From Blautia hansenii DSM 20583 (GTDB taxonomy: Bacteria; Bacillota; Clostridia; Lachnospirales; Lachnospiraceae), in contig NZ_CP022413.2 of NCBI RefSeq assembly GCF_002222595.2, positions 1,814,001 through 1,878,000 on the forward strand: a stretch of DNA of 64,000 nt, given 5' to 3'. The translations under genes were made by a program, and so were the position numbers. The number at the start of each line of letters is the position of its first letter. The stretch's first letter is position 1. Positions 42,908-52,008 of this stretch are shown in pieces. The notes beneath the pieces were generated by a model. That model was not told the origin of the DNA. It ran no database searches and worked only from the letters and a program-made list of their open reading frames with translations.

Positions 42908-44930
42908 ACTGAAATAAATCCATTACTTTATTCTCGGCTATCCAATCCCACATTTCTTTTGTTTCGTAATCTAAAACATCAGGATGTAAGTATTTGTTAT
43001 ATGTATCTCTTAACGTTCCTTGCCATTGCATGTGCCCTGCTTCAATAAGTAGCTCCATACAATGTCTAACGATATCAAGAGATGAGATTGTCAACATATC
43101 TTGTTTCAAACCTCCACACCAATCTGAGTCGTGCATGTTGAATTGCGTTATATAAGTACCGTTTGGTGCTTTCATCCTAGCATTATGTTCTATAAAATCA
43201 TCATTGAACAGATACACTGCTGACGCATGTATGCTTCGTCCGCTTATAAGACCTTCTATATTTAATGCAGTTTCTAATAAATTAGGAATTTTTTTAATCT
43301 CATTTGCAAATTCGATAACAGGTTTTCTTTCCTCTTCCTCATTCCCATATAAGCAATCATGTATAGACCATGTAAAACCTCTTGTAATAGGAATAAGATT
43401 TGCAATGTGTTGAGCAATGTCATTATCAACTCCTAATCCTCTAGCCGCTGTAATAACTGCGGATTTACTTCCTTCTGTTTTAAACGTACAGCTATTGAGA
43501 ACTCTACGTTCGCCTTTACGTTTTTTAATTGCATTTACAATTTGTTTTCTTCTATTCCTTTGTGAATCTAAATCTATATCCGCTAATTCTGGGCGTTCAT
43601 GAGATATATGTCTCCAATGAGGTAATCCCCATTGTATAGGGTTCATTTGTATCAATCCAATTAAATACATGGTATACATACCTGTTACTGAACCTCTGGC
43701 TACTCCAACTAAAGAGTCTCCTTCATTCCACATAATCTCAATCAATTCCAATGTTGATATGTAATAAGAAGAAATGCTGTTTTTAATCTTCTCTGTAACT
43801 TTCCACATCTCGGAAAGCTCTATTTCTATCCTATCAATCAAGATTTTAAGTTCTTCGTCTTTAATTCCAACATAGTATCCTTTTGTTTTAAAACCCTGAG
43901 AAATTAAATGAAGTAAATATCTATCATACTTATTGTCGCTGTAAGCAAATTTTCTAATATATTCATGTGTATCATAGAAATCTTTGAAATAGTGTTCTTC
44001 TTGATATTCCGGTATATTTGCTTCTGGAACAATGGTTGAATGAGCAAGTGTATAATTACTTACTTTGTCTGCTATAACTTCTGTATTTCTAATTGCTTTA
44101 TTAACATTCTCTTCTCCAATTTGCCAATCTAAATACTCATGTATCTCTGTCACATTCATCATGTAAGTGGTTGCATAAAAATCACCAACTTCTCTTTCTT
44201 CTTCATGAGAATTTAAATATGCTTCATGAAATACCCTATCTTCTTTATTTACATAGTGTGCATCACAGGTAACGATAAATGGGATATCCAATTGTTCAGA
44301 AATGCTTATCAGAGTTTTATTTACTAAGACTTGTTCTTCAGAATTGTTTGGTTGAAGTTCAAAATAAAAATCTTCTCCAAATAAATCATAACAGTATTGC
44401 ACAAATTCATTAAATTTTTCTACATCTTTATTTAATATCCAATGTGAACATTCGCCACCAAGACATGCAGTGCTTGCAATTAAATGTCCGGGGTTTTCTT
44501 TTACAATTTTTTCTAAATCTGATTTTAAAGTTGGAGTTCTTTCCATTTTTCCTGTCTTGAAACTATTATCCCAAGCTAAAGAACTTAAAATTCTTAATTG
44601 TTTATGTCCAATTTCATCTTTTGCCAATAGTATGAAATGCCAAAATTTAGTAATACCTGATTTATAATTGTCTCTTACTTCTTCTAAAGAATTTACTAAA
44701 TATATTTCATTTCCCAATATCAGCTTAAAATCTTCTGGTATAGAACCTTCAGATTTTCCTTTTTCTACAATCTGCAAAGCTTGAACATGACCAGAAACAC
44801 TTTCATGGTCTGTTATTGCTATACCAGAGTTATTCAGATTTACTGCTTTTTGTATCAATTTAGATACCTTATTAATAGAGTCAATCAGACGAATATTTGA
44901 ATAATCACTATGTACATGCAAATGTAACAT
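42908..44930 (-). CDS. dnaE: DNA polymerase III alpha (DnaE-type), exon 1
   Basis: 674 codons plus one base. Begins M-L-H-L-H-V-H-S-D-Y-S-N, the PHP domain metal-binding start, with further PHP His/Glu residues (I-T-D-H-E-S, G-N-E-I-Y-L). The polymerase active-site aspartates are in D-I-D-L-D-S about two thirds along. Spliced to exons 2 and 3 (44930-42908, 41925-41467, 40985-39514) it makes 3954 bases, 1317 residues, in one frame. This is the element's own replicative C-family polymerase. Reading past 42908 gives a short false tail W-M and a stop inside the intron. Confidence 0.92.
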
Positions 44931-44945
44931 ATTATCTACCTCTTT

Positions 44946-45938
44946 CTAAAATATACGTCTTGGTTTTGCATCCTCTCCCGGTATCCATTCCTTATTTACT
45001 TTAAATACTTTATTGTCTGGCTTCCAGAGAGAATGATATACACACAACCCACCATATCTGCTATCAGCATTTGGCGTATGTGACTTGCTTGCAAAATCGC
45101 ACCAATAACATAATGGTGTTGGACTTGGCTTATAAATATTACTTTTCTCAAATTCATCAATTAGAGAAAGTAATTTGTCAATTTTTTTCAAACCTCTTTT
45201 TAAATATCCTTTTGAACAAACACCATCTTCTGTTGTCTGCTTTTTATCTAAGAGGATAAAATCATATTCATGATACATTGGAAGCCTTCCATATTTAAAA
45301 ACACATGCAATATCATAAATTACCATCTGCAAAGGTGTTTTGATATCAGCATCTCTAAATACTCGTTTTGAAGATTTATAATCAATAACTTTGATTTCTC
45401 CGTCTTCGTTTTGATCTAATCTGTCTATAAAACCATGTACTATGCAGCGATTATCATAAACAAATTCAAAATGGTCTTCCACGGCGAATACGTTCCATTC
45501 CGGATTTTCCATTCTGGATTGAATAACAGAATTTAAATATACTTCCATTTTGTCGTTGTAATTAAATCCTGTATTCTCATCCTTTGTCATCCAGTCTTCC
45601 ATATATCTTTTTTTAATGTCATTTGTTCCCGGAAGAAATGCTGTACTTTTATCAGTCTTTTCTTCACATCCTTCGACTACGGATGTTTTAATGTAATCAT
45701 AATCTACATCTTGACCTTCAATTTTATTTCTTCCTTTAATTTCTAAACCTTTATGAAGAATTGTGCCTAACTCTAATGCTAATGTTTTAGAGTTTGCATA
45801 ATTACCATCAATATATTTCATTTTATAACGGTAAGCACAATTCTCAAAAAGGCTTAGTTTTGAATAAGATACCGTAAGCAACTTACCTCTATCAGTATCT
45901 TCTACTGGTCGAATTTTTTCTAAGATTGTTTCTAACAA
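44946..45938 (-). CDS. PD-(D/E)XK nuclease, RecB/Cas4-like with probable Fe-S cluster
   Basis: 330 residues. Y-S-K-L-S-L-F-E-N-C starts the Q/SxxLxxFxxCP-type pattern, followed by L-G-T-I-L-H-K-G (catalytic His), then I-H/V-H-G-F-I-D-R-L and V-I-D-Y-K-S-S-K with the D/E-x-K core. Four cysteines, one N-terminal (F-E-N-C) and three C-terminal (L-C-Y-W-C and G-L-C-V-Y-H), match the AddB/Cas4 iron-sulfur arrangement. Start is TTG, with AAAGGA 8 bases upstream. A recombination or end-processing nuclease is most likely. Confidence 0.85.
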   Translation of the reverse strand: MLETILEKIRPVEDTDRGKLLTVSYSKLSLFENCAYRYKMKYIDGNYANSKTLALELGTILHKGLEIKGRNKIEGQDVDYDYIKTSVVEGCEEKTDKSTAFLPGTNDIKKRYMEDWMTKDENTGFNYNDKMEVYLNSVIQSRMENPEWNVFAVEDHFEFVYDNRCIVHGFIDRLDQNEDGEIKVIDYKSSKRVFRDADIKTPLQMVIYDIACVFKYGRLPMYHEYDFILLDKKQTTEDGVCSKGYLKRGLKKIDKLLSLIDEFEKSNIYKPSPTPLCYWCDFASKSHTPNADSRYGGLCVYHSLWKPDNKVFKVNKEWIPGEDAKPRRIF

Positions 45939-46408
45939 CCTTCGTTTCCTTTATTCATTTCTTTCATTGCTCTGATATAAGCTTCTTTTTGAATTTCAAT
46001 CTCATATTCTTTACGTGCTCGTTCTCTAGCAATACGCTTATCACGATTTTCTTTTTCTTTCTTAATCTGAGCTTCTTTAGCTGCCTTTTCTTCTGCTAAT
46101 TTTTTCTCTTTATCATTTTGTAATTTCTCATCTGCTTTAATAAGTGAACGAATGTATGTATGATAACTTTTATCTCCAAAAAGATATTGCATGATACATT
46201 CCTGCACTCCACGTTCTTTATCGAATACATCTCCTTCTTGAGTAACAGAAACAAATTCACTACCATCTTTCAAAATAAGTTTTGTTGCCGGAGGATAGAA
46301 TTCTACTCTTTCAATTGCATCTAAATTAATTGATTTGATATCAAATGCTTGAAACTTAAACGGGGGGTTCCAAAAGAAGTCAGTTATATTATCTAATTCT
46401 GATGTCAT
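45932..46408 (-). CDS. Coiled-coil protein, about 158 residues
   Basis: The N-terminal half is a small beta-type domain (F-K-A/Q-A-F-D-I-K-S-I, T-K-L-I-L-K-D-G-S-E-F-V-S). The C-terminal half is a long, highly charged helix rich in E, K and A (about 95-155). It lies between the primase and the nuclease genes and overlaps the nuclease gene. Function unknown; possibly a replisome accessory factor. ATG at 46408 chosen, with AAAGGAAG upstream. Confidence 0.55.
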   Translation of the reverse strand: MTSELDNITDFFWNPPFKFQAFDIKSINLDAIERVEFYPPATKLILKDGSEFVSVTQEGDVFDKERGVQECIMQYLFGDKSYHTYIRSLIKADEKLQNDKEKKLAEEKAAKEAQIKKEKENRDKRIARERARKEYEIEIQKEAYIRAMKEMNKGNEGC

Positions 46409-46413
46409 AATTC

Positions 46414-47526
46414 TCACTCTTCCTTTCGTACTTCAATTTTACTTTTCATTAACTTTTCTAATATTTCTTTTCCTCTATCAGCAGGAGAGTCTTTTTGTTT
46501 CAACAAATCTTCAGTATCCATAAGCAAATATACTGTACAATATGGAGTTAATTTATATGCCAGTTTCAGGAGCTTGTTATAATACGCTTCTGCAAGCTTG
46601 CTCTTAGCATTTTCGTACTCTTTATCAAAAGCAATCATTACTTCACTGACACCTAAAGAACGTATCATTCTACATTGAGTATCTGTAATGTTTGAACCAC
46701 ATACTGCAACACTGAAATTATTTTGCTGATAATATGTGTCGCACAATAATACAGATTTCTCACTTTCGAAAATGATTATTTTTCCCATTCTTTTAATGGC
46801 TTCTTCGTTCTGACATAATCCATATAGGTTATTCCCAAGCGTATGTTTCAAAACTTTGCCCTGTATTGTTATTGGCATATATTTTCTTTTTGCTTCTAAA
46901 TCTGATTGATTTAAGGCTCTCCCTCTTATTCCAATCAATCTTCCATCTATATCTCTGTGAGGAATAATAATTTTATTTTGTTCTCCCCAATAGGATATTT
47001 GATATTTCTTCATAGAGTCTTTACCAATGCCTTCTTCTAACCATACTTCATGTGGATAAGGGCAAAAGACTTCTAAGATATGCTCATTGATTTCGCTGAG
47101 TTGAGGAATAGATTTTTTGTTTTGAGACGATTTTAATCGGTTTATCCAATTCCAATCATCAATTTTTTCTTCCTGTATAACATGGTCTTTTTTGTAAAAG
47201 ACATTATTACTTATATTTGCAACATATTTTACTGCTTGAGGAAATGAAATTGTAATTCCTTGTTTTCTTCTAGCTCTTATTACTAATTCATAAACATCAT
47301 AAGTGTCTGTACATGTATAACAATGAAATATCCATCTCATTTTTGAGTCTATATTTTCATACAAGTATAATTTCATCGAGTTTCCGTCTTCATGGCACAA
47401 CTCAGTACAAAATATGAGATGTCCTTCATTATCTTTTTCGTACATTCCATTTCCTAGGTCGCTACAAATTTTAATAATATCTTCTTGAGTTAATTTTTGT
47501 GATATTTCCTGTGCATCTAAATACAT
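46414..47526 (-). CDS. DNA primase, DnaG-type
   Basis: 370 residues. An N-terminal zinc-binding domain (F-C-T-E-L-C-H, then H-C-Y-T-C) resembles the CHC2 finger. A TOPRIM domain follows, with I-I-F-E-S-E-K-S and later I-A-F-D-K-E-Y-E, the Glu and Asp metal ligands. Shorter than cellular DnaG (no C-terminal helicase-binding domain evident). It directly precedes polymerase accessory genes and follows the helicase in transcription order. Confidence 0.85.
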   Translation of the reverse strand: MYLDAQEISQKLTQEDIIKICSDLGNGMYEKDNEGHLIFCTELCHEDGNSMKLYLYENIDSKMRWIFHCYTCTDTYDVYELVIRARRKQGITISFPQAVKYVANISNNVFYKKDHVIQEEKIDDWNWINRLKSSQNKKSIPQLSEINEHILEVFCPYPHEVWLEEGIGKDSMKKYQISYWGEQNKIIIPHRDIDGRLIGIRGRALNQSDLEAKRKYMPITIQGKVLKHTLGNNLYGLCQNEEAIKRMGKIIIFESEKSVLLCDTYYQQNNFSVAVCGSNITDTQCRMIRSLGVSEVMIAFDKEYENAKSKLAEAYYNKLLKLAYKLTPYCTVYLLMDTEDLLKQKDSPADRGKEILEKLMKSKIEVRKEE

Positions 47527-47534
47527 ATAACACC

Positions 47535-49136
47535 TCAGAAATTAAGAAAACTTTTTGCTGCTTCTATCATTTCTTCTTCTGTAGCTTCCAAATCTTTTTC
47601 ATCAACAGAATGTTGTTTCAGAATTTTATTAGCACTTTCTATTGTAAGTGCATCCACTGGAATAAGTTCGTTATCGAATGTGGTAACAAACAAATCCTTA
47701 GCCCGACAATTACCTAAATTAACATGCAGCCATACTTTAACTCTGGTTATTTTCCCTCTCCTACATTTATACAAGTGATATATCATATTTGGTTTTGCAT
47801 ATATACCATTTTGTAGAATTGGCTTTACTGCTTCCAATTCTGTTTTAGAAGGTGGAAGTAATATATAACCTACGTCAATTCTGTCTGCTATTGCTTTTGA
47901 ACCTCTTAGGATTGTCTGGTCTTTTTCCTGAGCATTTTTATAATCTCCTGAAAGCTGAGTTGCTGAGTCGATATGAATTTTATAATCATTAGCAATGGTT
48001 TTAAGAGCGTCCGAAAACATAAATAATACTTGGTCTTCTCTTATTTTCATTCCTTTAGAAATGTTTGAGATTTGACTTATAAGTTTAAGAGATGTATGCA
48101 GATAATCAAAATTTACATTAAGAACACCTTTTTCTCGATAATATTTTTTAATCGTATTTTTTATATCATCAATATCAAAATCTGGAATAGGTTCTATATA
48201 TAGTGGACTGGAAGCAATATATTCAGCAGCTTGTAGCACTCTTTCGAATTCACCCTCTTTATATTCATTCTCAGTAATGTGGTCTTCATTTACTCCACTA
48301 ACAAATGCTACAATAATCGTTTGAACTTCCTGAACAGATAATTCAGTTGTAATAATTAAACTGGGACTGCTAAATCCAGTGTATTCCCATTTATTGTCAT
48401 CAAGATTGAATATCCAAGGAACAGCGGTCATACACGTATCTGCAAACGAGAGTCTTGATTTACCTGAACCAGTTCCACCAGATCTTAAATAAAATGTTGA
48501 GCGTCTTGCGCCTCTAAGTAAAGCGTTCATGAACTTACTCTGCATTGGAAATCCGAGTTCAGGATTTTCCTTAAACGACATGATTAGGTCAATTAATCCT
48601 GTTCCGGCAAGTTGTCCGTGTTTTTCTTGTGCGGAACTAAATCTTTCCTTTGCAGTGGTAACATATTTTATTTCTACCGTTTCAATAATATCTTCTATAC
48701 TTAAACTATCAAACTTTTTCTGCTCTCTTTCTTGTTCTACTGGGTCTATCAAATTAGGGTTATAAATTGCAGTTATATCCATATTTTGAGATACATAATA
48801 ACGAAGCAGGCTAAATTTTTTAACTCTGTTATAGTTATAAATAAAATTTTCAGGTTCGCACATAGAAATAGCATCATTTACGTAATCAATACCATTATTT
48901 GATGTAAAGATACGATATTGTTTCTCGTATGATGAGATAAATGAGTCCAAAGCAAAACAATCAATTATACTCACTCCCTGATTATGTAGGTTATATATAG
49001 AAGAGAAAACAATTTGGTGAAAACTGTCTCCATTAAAATCTTCCTGTGTCAGCACATATTCATCGAGTAAAGAAGGATTTTGTAGCAATCCTCCGATTAC
49101 TTGGAATACTGACCTTCTATCAAATAACCCTGTCAT
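47535..49136 (-). CDS. Replicative DNA helicase, DnaB-type
   Basis: 533 residues. The N-terminal part resembles the DnaB N-domain (Q-V-I-G-G-L-L-Q-N-P-S-L-L). The RecA-like motor shows Walker A S-G-G-T-G-S-G-K-S near residue 220, a Walker B-type F-D-Y-L, and late R-G-S-K-A-I-A-D-R as the arginine/H4 region. It unwinds DNA at the element's fork. Just downstream of a small membrane protein gene whose stop overlaps its ATG. Confidence 0.87.
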   Translation of the reverse strand: MTGLFDRRSVFQVIGGLLQNPSLLDEYVLTQEDFNGDSFHQIVFSSIYNLHNQGVSIIDCFALDSFISSYEKQYRIFTSNNGIDYVNDAISMCEPENFIYNYNRVKKFSLLRYYVSQNMDITAIYNPNLIDPVEQEREQKKFDSLSIEDIIETVEIKYVTTAKERFSSAQEKHGQLAGTGLIDLIMSFKENPELGFPMQSKFMNALLRGARRSTFYLRSGGTGSGKSRLSFADTCMTAVPWIFNLDDNKWEYTGFSSPSLIITTELSVQEVQTIIVAFVSGVNEDHITENEYKEGEFERVLQAAEYIASSPLYIEPIPDFDIDDIKNTIKKYYREKGVLNVNFDYLHTSLKLISQISNISKGMKIREDQVLFMFSDALKTIANDYKIHIDSATQLSGDYKNAQEKDQTILRGSKAIADRIDVGYILLPPSKTELEAVKPILQNGIYAKPNMIYHLYKCRRGKITRVKVWLHVNLGNCRAKDLFVTTFDNELIPVDALTIESANKILKQHSVDEKDLEATEEEMIEAAKSFLNF

Positions 49137-49279
49137 TTTTTCTTCCTTTTACGATATTCAGATAGATATTCTATTTGTTCTAAATCATCTATTTCCCTGT
49201 CATAGTTTGTTTTATTCATGACTAAGACTGCTATACCGATTGCTATTGAACATACAATTATTATTGCAAGAATTTCCAA
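49133..49279 (-). CDS. Small single-span membrane protein, 48 residues
   Basis: TTG start with GGAGAG 8 bases upstream, inside the end of the previous gene. One hydrophobic helix (residues 3-21), then a charged tail ending R-K-R-K-K-K. The stop overlaps the DnaB ATG (ATGA). No known family. Confidence 0.5.
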   Translation of the reverse strand: MEILAIIIVCSIAIGIAVLVMNKTNYDREIDDLEQIEYLSEYRKRKKK

Positions 49280-49284
49280 CTCTA

Positions 49285-49863
49285 TCACTCTCCAATCTTA
49301 CTAATGTCAATTTGGTCAATAATTCTATTCTCTATGTCAGGGAGTTTTAAAACCTTTTCTGGATACATAGATATCATTTCACTCATTTTCTCTTGGCAAT
49401 TCTTTTGTGCTCCCCTTATATTATCCATAGCATTTTTTGCTTCGTTGTAAACATAAGGGAAAATACCAATCATATCGCCTTTTACTTCATTGCTCTCAAT
49501 CGAATAATACCAGTACAATGTTTCATAAATGTCTTTATAAGTTACTTTGTATTTTTTTATATAATCATCAATCAATTTATATATCTTAATGGTTATATCT
49601 GCTTTTGTCTTTTCTCTTATAAAGTCACATAGTTGTTTCTTTTCCTGATATTCCTCTTCAGTTAAACCTGTTTTAACTTCCTTTTGAGGAGCTTTCTTTG
49701 TATTTTTCTGTACTACTTTCGTACTTTTGGGCTTTTTCTCAGTTGTTACAACTTTCATTGCTACATTAAAGCAACTGAGGTGAGCGTACCGTTTTTTATA
49801 CGGTACACTGTCATTATTATCCTCAATCCACTCGCCACATATAGCGCATTTACGTTTTGCCAT
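49285..49863 (-). CDS. Zinc-finger N-terminal protein, 192 residues
   Basis: Begins with C-A-I-C-G-E...H-L-S-C, a CxxC-HxxC zinc site, followed by a lysine-rich linker and an alpha-helical C-terminal region with W-Y-Y-S-I. Resembles uncharacterised phage proteins found beside Sak4-like ATPases. The single-base overlap with the ATPase gene indicates a common operon. Confidence 0.6.
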   Translation of the reverse strand: MAKRKCAICGEWIEDNNDSVPYKKRYAHLSCFNVAMKVVTTEKKPKSTKVVQKNTKKAPQKEVKTGLTEEEYQEKKQLCDFIREKTKADITIKIYKLIDDYIKKYKVTYKDIYETLYWYYSIESNEVKGDMIGIFPYVYNEAKNAMDNIRGAQKNCQEKMSEMISMYPEKVLKLPDIENRIIDQIDISKIGE

Positions 49864-50855
49864 TAAGCCAACGCTTCTTCTAAATCATTTAAAATAACTT
49901 CAACAGCTTCATACTGTTTAGCTGTACACTGAGATACCTTCCCACCTTTTCCAAGAGTTTTTTCTACAATATCAACAACTTCTTCATCTCGTTTTGCATT
50001 ACACATTTTCTCAATACACTCGGCAACTTTTCCCATTAATTCATCAAAGGTAATTCTTTGCTTTTCGTACATTTTATCTCCCTCTTCTTTTGTCACAGTG
50101 CTTGTTCCCTCTGCTTTTTCCTGTCTATCTAAGGCATCATAATAAGCATTGACAAGATTCTCAGCAGTATAATCTTCAATATAAGGAACAAAATATTCGT
50201 TACGTGTTCTTGCAAAATATTCATCAGTGTCGGAAAGCATTAAAGAAGAGTGGATAGGCTTTCCTGTTTCTGGATCAGAACCATTTCCTCTTACATATCC
50301 AATGATATCAGAGTGATTTAAAATAATAGGAAGCATACGTTTTAAATCTCCAACTGGCATAATCTTTCCTGTATCATCTGCACAAGCATGAAGAATAAAC
50401 ATTACACAGAAACCACTGCCAATAATTTTCATAATTTCATTTTCCCATTCATCTTTCAAGTCACCCCAAAGACCATATCCACCATTTCCTTCTTTAATCT
50501 TTCTTACACCTTCTGTAGAAGCAACATACTGTTCACAGTATTTGTATAAGATTTCCATTTCGTCCAATACTAATGTGTGATATTTTTCATGAAGTTGCTC
50601 ATAGTTTTTCTTATTTGAAAAAAGTTTAACAAGACTCTTAAAATCAGACCATGAATTTACTGGCTGGAAATCTACATTGTTAATTCCACTCAAACCAGAC
50701 TTGCCAAATGCAAAGTAAAAAGGTTTTTCCATTTTTGTAGCCACTGGAGTTTTTCCTTGTCCTCTTGCGCCGTATGTAGTAATAATTAAGTTATCAGTTG
50801 AACGTGTTACTTTTGATACCTGTGGGTTTAATAAATCATCTAATGAATATGCCAT
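49863..50855 (-). CDS. Sak4-like RecA-fold ATPase
   Basis: 330 residues with Walker A G-A-R-G-Q-G-K-T (residues 29-36) and Walker B T-L-V-L-D-E-M-E. This is the short RecA-like pattern of phage AAA_24/Sak4 proteins, which assist single-strand annealing or replication. The downstream partner-like protein (next gene upstream in transcription) fits an ssDNA-binding role, as commonly seen for Sak4. Confidence 0.8.
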   Translation of the reverse strand: MAYSLDDLLNPQVSKVTRSTDNLIITTYGARGQGKTPVATKMEKPFYFAFGKSGLSGINNVDFQPVNSWSDFKSLVKLFSNKKNYEQLHEKYHTLVLDEMEILYKYCEQYVASTEGVRKIKEGNGGYGLWGDLKDEWENEIMKIIGSGFCVMFILHACADDTGKIMPVGDLKRMLPIILNHSDIIGYVRGNGSDPETGKPIHSSLMLSDTDEYFARTRNEYFVPYIEDYTAENLVNAYYDALDRQEKAEGTSTVTKEEGDKMYEKQRITFDELMGKVAECIEKMCNAKRDEEVVDIVEKTLGKGGKVSQCTAKQYEAVEVILNDLEEALA

Positions 50856-50871
50856 TGTTTATCCTCCTAAA

Positions 50872-51795
50872 TTAAAATCCTGCTGTTGGTAATTTTCTGC
50901 TTGTTGCTGTAGTATTTTTAGGTACAGCACCATTGTTCTTTCCTTTTTTTCTATCTTCTTCCACTTTTGCTTTTGCTTCGTCAAGAGCAATCTGCTTGTC
51001 TGCCATTGCTTTGCGAATAGCTTCTTCTTTGTATGCAAATTCTTCTTCATAAGGAGCAGAACCACCTGTCATTAAGAGTTCATTCACATATTCGGTGCTT
51101 GTTTCATGAACATCGTCTCCAATAGCTCTTTTAATTACTTTTTCTGTAACAATAGCTCGATTGACAATTTTTCCATCAACGTCTACTGTTGCGCCCATTT
51201 CCCATATATCTTTTACTGTATCTGCAAGATTTTCTGGAACAATAAGTTTTAATGGTTCAATAGAATTAAAAGTAGGTACTTGTAGATTAAGAATTAATCT
51301 TCCTGTTTCCTCCTCTTTATCGAATTCGTCAATGATAGACTGAATATATCCAGTAACATGAAATTCTGCTTTAAAAGGCACATCTAATTCACCATTCTCA
51401 GTATAAGTTCTATCAACTTTATTCATGAAATTTGCAGAATAGCGAACTCCCTGAACTTCTCTACCTGTTTCTTTGTTGATATATTTACTCGGTCTTAACT
51501 GACCTTTTTTAATGTGAACGATTGTTGCTCCATCTACACCTTCATCCGCAATAGACTCATATTCAGCCATGCGTGTAAGCCAACCATCATAGGTTTTATT
51601 TTCTTTTCCATCCTTTGTTACCTTATTTACTCTTACATCAGTAACAACTGTATTTGTTTCATCTGTCTTGATTTTGATTGTTCCACCAATATATTCTTTT
51701 CCTTCTGTATCGGTATCTACTTTCAGGTTCATTTCACTGATAATGCCGATTACTTCAAATCTTGCGTCTGCTTGTTTTAATGTATTTTCTTCCAT
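50872..51795 (-). CDS. Probable ssDNA-binding (OB-fold) partner of Sak4
   Basis: 307 residues. The first two thirds is beta-rich, with OB-like spacing (E-V-I-G-I-I-S-E-M-N-L-K and F-H-V-T-G-Y-I-Q-S-I); the tail is charged and ends R-K-L-P-T-A-G-F, a short hydrophobic C-terminus reminiscent of SSB tails. Transcribed just before the Sak4-like gene. The OB assignment is by pattern and context only. Confidence 0.55.
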   Translation of the reverse strand: MEENTLKQADARFEVIGIISEMNLKVDTDTEGKEYIGGTIKIKTDETNTVVTDVRVNKVTKDGKENKTYDGWLTRMAEYESIADEGVDGATIVHIKKGQLRPSKYINKETGREVQGVRYSANFMNKVDRTYTENGELDVPFKAEFHVTGYIQSIIDEFDKEEETGRLILNLQVPTFNSIEPLKLIVPENLADTVKDIWEMGATVDVDGKIVNRAIVTEKVIKRAIGDDVHETSTEYVNELLMTGGSAPYEEEFAYKEEAIRKAMADKQIALDEAKAKVEEDRKKGKNNGAVPKNTTATSRKLPTAGF

Positions 51796-51810
51796 TTAAT
51801 GTCCTTTCTT

Positions 51811-52008
51811 TTAATACTTGTAATATTTTTTATCGTTGTTTATATCTAAAAATTTCATGAAAAATTGGTCGAGTGACCGATTAAGAACTGAATAAGATGC
51901 TTTACAGCATGGACTTTGATGACGCATTTTTACGTCTTCAGGTAATTGTGAATATGAAAAGATTTCTTTACATTTATGACATTGACATTTTGTTTCGCTG
52001 CTAATCAT
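51811..52008 (-). CDS. Small Cys/His zinc-binding protein, 65 residues
   Basis: C-Q-C-H-K-C near residue 8 and S-P-C-C-K-A near residue 33 suggest a zinc site; the tail is basic and aromatic. The ATG overlaps the RNA ligase stop (TAATG), so it is co-translated. Not recognised further. Confidence 0.55.
   Translation of the reverse strand: MISSETKCQCHKCKEIFSYSQLPEDVKMRHQSPCCKASYSVLNRSLDQFFMKFLDINNDKKYYKY

Noticed and set aside
39514..44930. Reading the polymerase gene as a frameshifted or nonsense pseudogene
   Set aside because: Both interruptions have group I intron ends, P1 pairings and core blocks, and the joined exons keep the frame and conserved motifs exactly.
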